A stretch of DNA of 5,960 nt, taken from the NCBI GenBank assembly GCA_005878635.1, contig VBLS01000095.1, positions 1 to 5,960 on the forward strand, written 5' to 3'. Position 1 is the stretch's first letter. Every line of letters begins with the position of its first letter. Of the stretch, positions 1-5,586 are shown one piece after another. The notes beneath the pieces are model-generated. The model searched no databases. It saw only the letters and a program-made list of their open reading frames with translations, and was not told the origin of the DNA. Origin of the DNA: Methanobacteriota archaeon (GTDB taxonomy: Archaea; Thermoplasmatota; Thermoplasmata; RBG-16-68-12). The position numbers and the translations under genes are program-made.

Positions 1-415
1 ACGGGAAGGCGATCGTGATGATGTCGCCGCCCTTCACCGTGCCCGTGCCGCCCAGGTCGGTCCACTTCACGCCGACCGACGCGGGGGTTGCTCCGGCCAC
101 GGTCACCGTTACATTAGCGCCATTCGTGCCCATGTTCTGCACCGTTCCCGTGTTGGTCCCGATGCCGAAGTTCACCTTGTAGTTCGACTGCGCGACCGTT
201 GGTTGGGCCGACGCGATCGAGAACGTCCAGGTCACCGCATTCACCTTCGTCACGGCGCTGAACGTCACGAGGGGCTTGTTCCCGCCAACCGGCGTGATCA
301 GGCCCGACACCATGACGTACAACACCGCGGCGAGCACCACCGTAATGGCGACCATCAAGATGGTCGCGATCACGGGAGACACCGCAGCTTCATCCTTGCG
401 GATGACGCCCTTCAT
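1..415 (-). CDS. Archaeal type IV pilin, N-terminal part (runs off left edge)
   Basis: The visible 138 codons begin with a short charged leader (MKGVIRKDEA) followed by AVSPVIATILMVAITVVLAA, which continues as a hydrophobic helix to about residue 40. This charged leader plus AVSPV-type start of a long hydrophobic segment is the signature of the archaeal type IV pilin N-terminal domain (former DUF1628), whose leader is removed by a PibD/EppA-type prepilin peptidase and whose helix packs into the filament core. The rest of the visible protein is rich in Thr, Val, Gly and Asn and poor in charge, as expected of a surface beta-rich domain. Family and cell-surface location are secure; adhesin or pilus role is inferred. 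The start at 415 has a purine-rich AGGAAGGA 7 nt upstream. An in-frame ATG at 448 would add 11 residues and fits a possible TATA box better. The C-terminus lies outside the window. The gene follows the KaiC-like pair on the same strand after a 186-bp gap. Confidence 0.85.
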   Translation of the reverse strand, partial: MKGVIRKDEAAVSPVIATILMVAITVVLAAVLYVMVSGLITPVGGNKPLVTFSAVTKVNAVTWTFSIASAQPTVAQSNYKVNFGIGTNTGTVQNMGTNGANVTVTVAGATPASVGVKWTDLGGTGTVKGGDIITIAFP

Positions 416-422
416 GGTTATG

Positions 423-430
423 TCCTTCCT
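423..430 (-). promoter_or_regulatory. Possible Shine-Dalgarno site for the pilin gene
   Basis: On the minus strand AGGAAGGA ends 7 nt before the ATG at 415. It matches AGGA of the archaeal consensus well and the rest only partly. It is the main argument for starting the pilin at 415 rather than at the in-frame ATG at 448. Confidence 0.4.
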
Positions 431-471
431 GGCAGCGTTCGCCGCCATGTCTGGACGGGGGGTCTTTCGGT

Positions 472-477
472 CTTAAA
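472..477 (-). promoter_or_regulatory. Possible TATA box of the pilin gene
   Basis: The minus strand reads GTTTAAGA here, in an otherwise G+C-rich 186-bp gap. Its centre lies about 27 bp before the ATG at 448 and about 60 bp before the ATG at 415, so a transcript would start near 447. That gives either a leaderless message from 448 or a leader of about 32 nt from 415. A second AT-rich stretch, CTTTATGAAG (511-520), is an alternative box. Nothing else recognisable was seen between 416 and 601. Confidence 0.35.
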
Positions 478-601
478 CGTGTCGCGCTTAATGTTCAATT
501 CTGAGAACGACTTCATAAAGGCCTCGTCTGATCGGTTCGGGAAACTCCGAACTCGATCCGGACCCTTCCCCCGTGCGGTCCGTCGACGCCTGACGCCGAG
601 G

Positions 602-1180
602 CTATTTTCCGAGTTCGATCGAGTCGTCCGAGACGAGGACGAGCATGTTCCGGATCTCGTCGGTCTCGTACTCCCGCATCGAGAAGATCACCGTGTAGGC
701 GCCTCGCGAGCGCAGATGGTTCACGAGGATGTGGAGGAACTCGCTCAGGATCTTCGTGTTGTTGTGGATCGCGAGGCTGTTGATCGAATCGAGGACGACC
801 AGCGCATTCCGATCGGGGTGCCCGCGGATGAGGAATTCGACCTTCAGCATGATGTTCTCGAGCATCGTCGGGCTCTCGACGATGATCGCGTGGGGGTGCC
901 GCTTCGCCTGGGACATCATGATCTGGCTGACGCAGTCGACGAACCAGATGTGGTCCATCGGGATCTCGAGGACCTCGAGGGCGTTGATGATGCTCTGGCT
1001 CGGGATCGTCGAGGTGACGTAGACCACCTCGAGGTCCTTCTTCATCGCGAATCGGTCGAGCATCCCCTGGATCGCGTCGAAGTACTGGTCCGATTTGAGG
1101 TGCAACGCCACCGCGGACGAGTCCGGCAGCGCGCGGAGCTTCTCCGCGATCTCGCTCGTGATGCTCACCTCAACCGCCAC
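602..1180 (-). CDS. RecA/KaiC-fold protein lacking the P-loop (pseudo-ATPase-like)
   Basis: A 192-residue soluble protein with the strand and helix order of a KaiC/RadA-type core domain. The segment at 51-57 (EVVYVTS) corresponds to the KaiC strand after the first helix, WFVDCVS (79-85) to the next, and ALVVLDSINSL (126-136) to the Walker B strand with Asp131 followed by Ser. Where the P-loop should be, around residues 23-40, there is VALHLKSDQYFDAIQGM, with no GxxxxGK[ST]. It is therefore probably unable to bind ATP in the usual way, although this is inferred from motif loss alone. It also lacks the C-terminal KxRGT-type segment found in its neighbour. The start is GTG, chosen because a GGAG element lies 8 nt upstream; another GTG at codon 5 lacks this. 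It overlaps the 3' end of the KaiC-like gene by 11 bp, which implies translational coupling and a shared role. No specific function is recognised; a regulatory or scaffold subunit for the neighbour is the most natural guess. Confidence 0.8.
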   Translation of the reverse strand: MAVEVSITSEIAEKLRALPDSSAVALHLKSDQYFDAIQGMLDRFAMKKDLEVVYVTSTIPSQSIINALEVLEIPMDHIWFVDCVSQIMMSQAKRHPHAIIVESPTMLENIMLKVEFLIRGHPDRNALVVLDSINSLAIHNNTKILSEFLHILVNHLRSRGAYTVIFSMREYETDEIRNMLVLVSDDSIELGK

Positions 1181-1937
1181 TGGCCACGCTCCCTCCCTTG
1201 AGCAACGGGACGAGTAGGACGCCGGAGGTCGTCAGGTCCAGGACGTACTTCGCCCGGCTGTGCGTCGTGCCCCGCATCTTCACGATCTGCAAGGTCCTCA
1301 GGAGATCGCCGCGGCGCTCCAGGTTCCCCGTCACGATGACGCCGTCGGCGAGGGCTTCCTCGACGCCCCATTGGGAGTAGCCGTCCTCGGACGACCGGAT
1401 TTCGGAGACGAGGAGGGTCGTGCACCCCTTCGCGCTCAGGACGGTCCCCAGGCGAAGGAGGAAGTCTCGGATCCGCTCCTGCTCTCGGATGCGGTAGCAG
1501 ACCGAGGTCACGGAATCGAGGACCAGGCGGCGGATCTTCTGCTCCTCCACGATCCCGGCGATCGTGTCCGCGAGGAGCCGGGTCTGATCGAAATCGAGGT
1601 CCTCCTTGTCGATGCCGAGCTTGTCGTAGATCTTCGGGAGGTCGACGAACTGGAGCTTGCCTTGCCGGACGAGCTTGTCGTCGAAGAAGTCGAACGGGAT
1701 GACGTTCATCAGGAGCTTGTCCGTCGGCTCCGTGACGCTCAGGTAGAGGCTATTCTCGCCGTTCAACGCGCCCCGGACCAGGAACTCGATGCAGATCGAG
1801 GTCTTGCCGGTGCCCACGGATCCGGAGATGAGGACGGTGTTCCCCCGCGGGACCCCGCCATTCAGGATGTGGTCGATCGCGTCGATGCCGGTCACGCATC
1901 GCTCGCGCTCGTCGTCGGAATGTTCCGGTGCAGGCAT
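1170..1937 (-). CDS. KaiC-like RecA-superfamily ATPase
   Basis: A 255-residue single-domain KaiC/RadA-type ATPase, the usual length for stand-alone archaeal KaiC-like proteins. Counting from the Met at 1937, it has CVTGIDAIDHILNGGVPRG at the start of the domain, a complete Walker A GSVGTGKT (39-46), a glutamate after the next strand (Glu70, where cyanobacterial KaiC has two adjacent glutamates and this protein has Thr-Glu), Walker B LVLDS (138-142) and the KaiC-type KMRGTTH segment (220-226) that contacts the nucleotide across the subunit interface. ATP binding and an oligomeric, possibly hexameric, state are therefore likely. The cellular role is not fixed by sequence: relatives include circadian KaiC, the archaellum protein ArlH and many uncharacterised signalling ATPases. 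No second KaiC domain is present. The start is uncertain: an in-frame TTG at 1952 adds five residues, but neither start has a Shine-Dalgarno site and the ATG sits about 30 bp after a TATA-like box, as a leaderless gene would. Confidence 0.88.
   Translation of the reverse strand: MPAPEHSDDERERCVTGIDAIDHILNGGVPRGNTVLISGSVGTGKTSICIEFLVRGALNGENSLYLSVTEPTDKLLMNVIPFDFFDDKLVRQGKLQFVDLPKIYDKLGIDKEDLDFDQTRLLADTIAGIVEEQKIRRLVLDSVTSVCYRIREQERIRDFLLRLGTVLSAKGCTTLLVSEIRSSEDGYSQWGVEEALADGVIVTGNLERRGDLLRTLQIVKMRGTTHSRAKYVLDLTTSGVLLVPLLKGGSVASGG
1189..1192 (-). promoter_or_regulatory. Shine-Dalgarno site inside the KaiC-like gene
   Basis: The minus strand reads GGGAGGGAG (1189-1197), with the last GGAG 8 nt before the GTG at 1180. 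It lies inside the coding end of the upstream gene and decides the GTG start of the P-loop-less partner. Its presence fits a downstream gene of a polycistronic message, in contrast to the first genes of transcripts here, which mostly lack such sites. Confidence 0.55.
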
Positions 1938-1963
1938 CGATTCGCGTGACAACCCGGAGGGCG

Positions 1964-1969
1964 ATATTT
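1964..1969 (-). promoter_or_regulatory. Probable TATA box of the KaiC-like gene
   Basis: AAATAT on the minus strand is centred about 29 bp before the ATG at 1937. The gap to the upstream oxidoreductase gene is otherwise G+C-rich. The spacing predicts a transcript beginning within a few bases of the ATG, and so a leaderless or nearly leaderless message for the KaiC-like pair. Confidence 0.45.
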
Positions 1970-2048
1970 GAGGTGACCGCGCTGAGTATCAGATCTGAAA
2001 TCACATTCCGGGGAGAACCTGAAAGGTCGCCCCTTCCGAAGGCGCCTC

Positions 2049-2690
2049 TCACCCGTGGACCACTTTGAACGCGTGGTCCCAGCGGCCGATGTGCATCCCG
2101 ACGAGCACCCAGAGGGAGACCGAAGCCTCGAGCCACCGCGCGCCCTCGATCCCGCCGAGGTCGAGCGCCCCGGGCCAGCCGAACTCCTTCACGATGCCGG
2201 CGACGGCCTTCTTCGCCGCGGCGTCGTTTCCGCAGATCATCAGGTCGGGCGTCCCTCCCGAGAACTTGGGATCGACCATCTGAGTGTTCGGCACCGTGTT
2301 GAAGGCCTTGACCACCCGGGCGCGGGGGAGGGCCCGCTGGATCCGTTCTCCGAGAGAATCCGTCATCCCGACGAACGGGACGAGGTTCGGGTCGTCCGCC
2401 AGAGGGTTCGTCACGTCGATCACGACCTTGCCGTCGAAGCGGGCGTGGCCGACGCCCTTGAGGACCTCCTCGACGGCCGCGCCGCGGGTCGCGAGGACGA
2501 CGACCTCGCCATGCTTGGCCGCCTCTTCGAAGCTCCCGGTCGTGGCCTTCCCTTTCACCGCTCGAAGCCACTTCGCCAGGCCCTCGCCCTTTGGATTCCG
2601 CGAGCCGATCATCACCTCATGCCCGCGGGCCGCGAAACCGCGTCCGAGGGCTTGCCCGACGTCGCCGCTCCCCAAGATGCCGACTTTCAT
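2049..2690 (-). CDS. F420H2:NADP oxidoreductase-like Rossmann protein
   Basis: A 213-residue protein that starts directly with the Rossmann segment MKVGILGSGDVGQALGRGF, with GxGxxG at 7-12. Ser30-Arg31 in GSRNP (29-33), just after the second strand, is the expected site for the 2'-phosphate of NADP. VVIDVTNPL (89-97) and VKAFNT (127-132) are conserved stretches of the NADP oxidoreductase, coenzyme F420-dependent family (PF03807, COG2085). Length matches archaeal Fno, the cytoplasmic enzyme that exchanges hydride between F420H2 and NADP. Family assignment is secure. F420 as the actual cofactor is not: many family members in organisms without F420 share these motifs, and no F420-synthesis gene lies here. 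The ATG at 2690 has no Shine-Dalgarno site but a TATA-like box about 25 bp upstream. The gene diverges from the HPS-RraA operon and runs tandem with the KaiC-like gene, which has its own promoter. Confidence 0.82.
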   Translation of the reverse strand: MKVGILGSGDVGQALGRGFAARGHEVMIGSRNPKGEGLAKWLRAVKGKATTGSFEEAAKHGEVVVLATRGAAVEEVLKGVGHARFDGKVVIDVTNPLADDPNLVPFVGMTDSLGERIQRALPRARVVKAFNTVPNTQMVDPKFSGGTPDLMICGNDAAAKKAVAGIVKEFGWPGALDLGGIEGARWLEASVSLWVLVGMHIGRWDHAFKVVHG

Positions 2691-2711
2691 AGGCGGGCGA
2701 AGGGGAGGGGC

Positions 2712-2717
2712 CTATTT
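2712..2717 (-). promoter_or_regulatory. Possible TATA box of the oxidoreductase gene
   Basis: AAATAG on the minus strand, inside GGAAATAGG, is centred about 25 bp before the ATG at 2690. It is the only AT-rich stretch in that stretch of upstream sequence, and the spacing suggests a leaderless message. Confidence 0.4.
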
Positions 2718-2732
2718 CCGGATTTGGACCTC

Positions 2733-2756
2733 TCGGACGCCCATGCCGCGGTCCGA
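2733..2756. promoter_or_regulatory. Inverted repeat between divergent promoters
   Basis: TCGGAC (2733-2738) and its reverse complement GTCCGA (2751-2756) are separated by 12 bp. The centre lies about 30 bp upstream of the minus-strand TATA-like box and about 39 bp upstream of the plus-strand one. The position suits a regulator shared by the divergent genes, but 6-bp arms in G+C-rich DNA can arise by chance. Confidence 0.2.
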
Positions 2757-2763
2757 ACGCCCG

Positions 2764-2775
2764 ACGACAGGTCGT
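2764..2775. promoter_or_regulatory. Palindrome just upstream of the HPS-RraA TATA box
   Basis: ACGACAGGTCGT is a perfect 5-bp inverted repeat around a central AG. It ends 5 bp before the TATA-like box at 2781, overlapping the place where the TFB recognition element would be. A dimeric repressor bound here would block preinitiation-complex assembly; this role is inferred only from position. Confidence 0.25.
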
Positions 2776-2780
2776 TACGT

Positions 2781-2786
2781 ATTTAT
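2781..2786 (+). promoter_or_regulatory. Probable TATA box of the HPS-RraA/larB operon
   Basis: ATTTAT, within GTATTTATCG, is the clear AT-rich element in the divergent region and is centred about 28 bp before the ATG at 2812. Transcription would start at or just before that ATG. A GAGGT lies only 2 nt before the ATG, too close for a standard Shine-Dalgarno site. Confidence 0.5.
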
Positions 2787-2811
2787 CGAGCGCACGAGGT
2801 AGACGAGGTCC

Positions 2812-4104
2812 ATGGAGCCCGTCCTCCAGGTGGCCCTGGATCACATGCACCTCAAGCGGGCCCTCCTCGCCGCCGCCGAGGCGGTGCAGGGAGGCGCGGA
2901 CTGGCTCGAGGCCGGCACGCCCCTGATCAAGTCCGAAGGGATGGAGGTCGTCCGCCAGCTCAAGAAGTCGTTCCCCGGGACGACGATCGTCGCGGACCTC
3001 AAGACGATGGACACGGGCGCCTTTGAAGTCGAGATTGCCGCGAAGGCCGGGGCCGACGTGGTCACGGTGATGGGCGTGACCGACGACGCCACGATCCTCG
3101 AGGCGGTCAAGGCGGCCCGCCGGTACGGCGCCAAGATCATGGTCGATCTGATGCGGGTCCCGGACAAGGCGGCCCGGGCGAAGGAGCTCGAGAAGCTCGG
3201 CGTGGACTATCTGAACATGCACGTCTCGATCGACGAGCAGATGATCGCCCGCACGCCGCTGGAGGAGCTGAAGGGCGTCGCGTCGGCGACCTCGCTCCCC
3301 ATCGCGGTCGCGGGCGGCCTGAACTCGGAGACGGTGGCCCAAGCCGCTGCGGCGGGCGCCTCGATCCTCATCGTCGGCGGCGCGATTATCAAAGCGGAGA
3401 AGGTCTCCGAGGCGACGCGGACGATCAAGAAGGCCATCGGGAGCCGAAAGGCGATCCCCACCGGCGCGTTTCGGAAGTACGCGGAGGCCGACGTCCGAGA
3501 GGCCTTCCGCAAGGTGTCCACGCCGAACCTCGCCGATGCGATGCAGAAACGCGGCGTCATGACGGGGCTCGTGCCTCGGATCAAGCACGGGACGAAGATC
3601 GTCGGCCGCGCCGTCACGGTGAAGACGGCCGATGGCGACTGGGCCAAGCCGGTCGAGGCGATCGATCGCGCGAAACCCGGCGACGTGATCGTGATCGACG
3701 TCGGCGGCGGTCCGACCGCCGTCTGGGGGGAGCTCGCGAGCAACTCGTGTCTGGTGAAGGGCGTCGAGGGCGTCGTGATCGACGGGGCGGTCCGGGACTT
3801 GGACACGATCCTCGAGTTGAATTTCCCGTGCTTCAGCCGGCACGTGGCGCCGCACGCCGGAGAACCGAAAGGCCTCGGCGAGATCGGGAGCGAGATCGAG
3901 TGCGGCGGGCAGAAAGTCCACGCGGGCGACTGGATCGTCGGCGACGAATCCGGGATCCTCGTCGTTCCGCAGGATCAGGCCGTCGAGATGGCGAATCGCG
4001 CGGTCGATGTCCTGGAGCGGGAGAATCGCATCCGCGAGGAGATCAAGCGGGGCGGCACCCTCAGCTCCGTGCTCGAGCTCGAGAAGTGGGAACAGATCCG
4101 GTGA
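2812..4104 (+). CDS. Bifunctional hexulose-6-phosphate synthase / RraA-like protein
   Basis: A 430-residue fusion. Residues 1 to about 210 are a hexulose-6-phosphate synthase (HPS) barrel of the orotidine-phosphate decarboxylase superfamily: VALD (7-10), EAGTP (33-37), the signature DLKTMD (62-67), NMHVS with His137, and phosphate-binding loops AGGL (167-170) and VGGAI (188-192). HPS reversibly joins formaldehyde to ribulose 5-phosphate; many archaea run it backwards to make ribulose 5-phosphate for nucleotides. Residues from about 225 to 420 are an RraA-like/HMG-aldolase-type domain: GGGPTAVWGELAS (298-310), VVIDGAVRDLD (321-331) and GDWIVGDESGILVVP (372-386). Glu307 and Arg328-Asp329 sit with exactly 20 residues between, as in the D-X20-R-D metal/active-site motif I recall for RraA-like aldolases, but with Glu for Asp. 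The fusion is a known archaeal architecture, often named HPS/ribonuclease regulator; the second half is unlikely to regulate RNase E, and its substrate is unknown. No hexuloisomerase domain is present. It is the first gene of an operon with larB. Confidence 0.9.
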   Translation: MEPVLQVALDHMHLKRALLAAAEAVQGGADWLEAGTPLIKSEGMEVVRQLKKSFPGTTIVADLKTMDTGAFEVEIAAKAGADVVTVMGVTDDATILEAVKAARRYGAKIMVDLMRVPDKAARAKELEKLGVDYLNMHVSIDEQMIARTPLEELKGVASATSLPIAVAGGLNSETVAQAAAAGASILIVGGAIIKAEKVSEATRTIKKAIGSRKAIPTGAFRKYAEADVREAFRKVSTPNLADAMQKRGVMTGLVPRIKHGTKIVGRAVTVKTADGDWAKPVEAIDRAKPGDVIVIDVGGGPTAVWGELASNSCLVKGVEGVVIDGAVRDLDTILELNFPCFSRHVAPHAGEPKGLGEIGSEIECGGQKVHAGDWIVGDESGILVVPQDQAVEMANRAVDVLERENRIREEIKRGGTLSSVLELEKWEQIR

Positions 4105-4108
4105 GGCC

Positions 4109-4855
4109 GTGGATCGGGAACGCGTCGAGGCCCTCCTTCGCGACCTGAAGGCGGGAAAACTCACCGTCGGAGAGGCCATGGACGGCCTTCGGGCCCTCCC
4201 GTACGAGGACCTGGGCTTCGCGAAGCTCGATTCGCACCGCGATCTGCGCCGCGGCTTCCCCGAGGTGATCCTCTGCCTGGGCAAGTCCCCGGAGCGGATC
4301 GTCGAGATCGCGCGCCGGATGAGCGAGTCCCATCGCCTCGTCCTCGCGACCCGCGCCTCTCGAGAAATCTACGAACGACTGGAGTCCTCTCTGGATGGCA
4401 AGCGGGTGACCTACCATGAGAAGGCCTCGATCGTCTCCATTGGCGTGCCGCCGAAGGCTGCCCGCGGCTCCGTCCTCGTCGTGACGGCGGGGACCTCGGA
4501 CATCCCCGTCGCAGAGGAGGCGGGCGTCACGGCGGAGCTGATGGGCTCCCGCGTGACCCGGCTATACGACGTCGGCGTGGCCGGTGTTCATCGCGTCCTC
4601 GACCGACGGGACCTCCTACAGAAAGCGAAGGTGATCATCGTGGTCGCCGGGATGGAAGGCGCGTTACCGAGCGTCGTCGCGGGCCTGGTCCAGGCTCCCG
4701 TCATTGCCGTGCCGACGTCGGTCGGCTACGGCGCAAGCTTCGACGGCATGGCGGCGCTCCTCGGGATGATGAACTCCTGCGCCCCCGGCGTCGCGGTCGT
4801 CAACATCGACAACGGATTCGGAGCCGGCTATCTGGCCACGATGATGAATCGTTGA
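4109..4855 (+). CDS. larB: LarB, nickel-pincer cofactor biosynthesis carboxylase/hydrolase
   Basis: A 248-residue protein, close to the length of Lactiplantibacillus plantarum LarB. LarB carboxylates the pyridinium ring of nicotinic acid adenine dinucleotide and hydrolyses it, giving pyridinium-3,5-biscarboxylic acid mononucleotide and AMP, the first step to the nickel-pincer nucleotide (NPN) cofactor of lactate racemase LarA and relatives. The C-terminal PurE-like (AIR carboxylase) domain is well preserved: TAGTSDIPVAEEA (126-138), YDVGVAGVHR (153-162), VAGMEGALPSVVAGL (179-193), PTSVGYG (202-208) and NSCAPGVAVVNIDNGFGAG (222-240). Cys224 corresponds to the cysteine I recall as forming the covalent substrate adduct in LarB. 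The start is a GTG, four bases after the stop of the HPS-RraA gene; GGTGA at 4100-4104 can serve as ribosome binding site, and the resulting N-terminus (a short helix, then DLGFAKLDSHR and GFPEVILCLGKS) fits the family. An ATG at 4007 is in frame but would give a low-complexity extension inside the upstream gene. No larC, larE or larA is visible. Confidence 0.93.
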   Translation: MDRERVEALLRDLKAGKLTVGEAMDGLRALPYEDLGFAKLDSHRDLRRGFPEVILCLGKSPERIVEIARRMSESHRLVLATRASREIYERLESSLDGKRVTYHEKASIVSIGVPPKAARGSVLVVTAGTSDIPVAEEAGVTAELMGSRVTRLYDVGVAGVHRVLDRRDLLQKAKVIIVVAGMEGALPSVVAGLVQAPVIAVPTSVGYGASFDGMAALLGMMNSCAPGVAVVNIDNGFGAGYLATMMNR

Positions 4856-4857
4856 GC

Positions 4858-5562
4858 TCAGAGCAGGATCGTGTAGAAGAGGGTCAGGATGACCATCCCG
4901 ATGGCTGCGGCGACCAGGCCCGCGTAGGCGGCCTTGTTCCACGCGAACACCTTCGCTCCATCGAGGGGCATGATGGGGACGAGGTTGAATCCTGCCAGGA
5001 CGGCATTGATTTGCGCGACCTGTAGCAAATAGATGAAGACGAGACCGCCGAACATGTCCGGTGCCGTTCGTGCGACGACCCAGAAAGCCGCGAAGAGCAC
5101 CGTGCAAATGACCAGGTTGGAGGCGGGCCCCGCGGCGCTGATGCGGCCGTTCTGTTCACGGGTCACCGCACCGGAGATCATCGTGGCGCCTGGCGCGCCG
5201 TAGATCAAGCCGATCGCGGCCGCCAGGACGAGGGCGAAGAGCAGACCCCGCGGATTGTAGCGGAATTCGGCCCAGAATCCGTACCGCTCGGCGACGACTT
5301 TGTGCATGATCTCGTGGAGGCCGACGCCGGTCGCGACCGCGAGGAGCGCCGCCGGGAAAATGAGCGCGATGAATCGGGCTGGCTGACTCGTGAAGAAGAG
5401 CAAGTCCGATCGGATGTAGGCGAGCGTGAAGGCGACGCTCAGGGCGAGGATGGCGACGGCGAGTTGAACGAGCTCGGTGCGGCTGAAATGCACCCCGGGG
5501 CGTGGGACGTCGGGATACAGGTACACCGGCGGCGCCGCGTAGTCGGAATAAGGTCCCCGCAT
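4858..5562 (-). CDS. Site-2 protease family (M50) membrane zinc metalloprotease
   Basis: A 234-residue polytopic membrane protein. The zinc-binding HEIMH (83-87, HExxH with Glu84 as general base) lies at the end of a membrane segment, and the third ligand is expected to be Asp201 in NLVPIMPLDG (193-202), the M50 NxxPxxPxDG motif. AAGPASNL (143-150) is another conserved site-2 protease stretch. Hydrophobic segments lie at roughly 31-49, 62-82, 105-122, 146-165, 170-190 and 212-232. The soluble N-terminal tail is proline- and tyrosine-rich, and no PDZ or CBS domain is present, so it is a compact six-segment member. Such proteases cut membrane-embedded substrates, commonly to release regulators; the substrate here is unknown. 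The ATG at 5562 sits about 28 bp after a TATATA box and has no Shine-Dalgarno site. Its stop is 2 bp from that of larB, on the opposite strand. Confidence 0.9.
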   Translation of the reverse strand: MRGPYSDYAAPPVYLYPDVPRPGVHFSRTELVQLAVAILALSVAFTLAYIRSDLLFFTSQPARFIALIFPAALLAVATGVGLHEIMHKVVAERYGFWAEFRYNPRGLLFALVLAAAIGLIYGAPGATMISGAVTREQNGRISAAGPASNLVICTVLFAAFWVVARTAPDMFGGLVFIYLLQVAQINAVLAGFNLVPIMPLDGAKVFAWNKAAYAGLVAAAIGMVILTLFYTILL

Positions 5563-5586
5563 CGTCGTCCGGTCACGGTTCGAATC

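Noticed and set aside
548..617. CGAACTCG (548-555) and its reverse complement CGAGTTCG (610-617)
   Set aside because: The arms are 54 bp apart and one lies in the coding end of the P-loop-less gene. Similar GATCGA-rich words are common in this DNA, so chance is the simpler explanation.
203..1201. Long plus-strand open frame (332 codons)
   Set aside because: Its translation is rich in Arg, Asp and His with no recognisable domain, and it lies opposite the pilin and the P-loop-less protein, both supported by family motifs. It is a G+C-driven shadow frame.
1937..1952. TTG start at 1952 for the KaiC-like gene
   Set aside because: It has no Shine-Dalgarno site, lies too close to the TATA-like box at 1964-1969, and adds only five residues before the Met at 1937. 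It is not excluded, only less likely.
2007..2048. Possible hairpin terminator after the oxidoreductase gene
   Set aside because: CCTTCCGAAGG can pair over only 4 bp, or alternatively CGCC with GGCG, and no T-rich run follows on the minus strand.
4007..4108. Upstream ATG extension of larB
   Set aside because: The extra residues are Ser/Arg/Ala-rich out-of-frame translation of the HPS-RraA C-terminus. The GTG at 4109 gives the normal LarB length.
2617..4284. Long minus-strand open frame (555 codons)
   Set aside because: It is antisense to the HPS-RraA gene and the start of larB, both of which have strong motifs. The translation is low-complexity, with many Arg, Asp and Leu.
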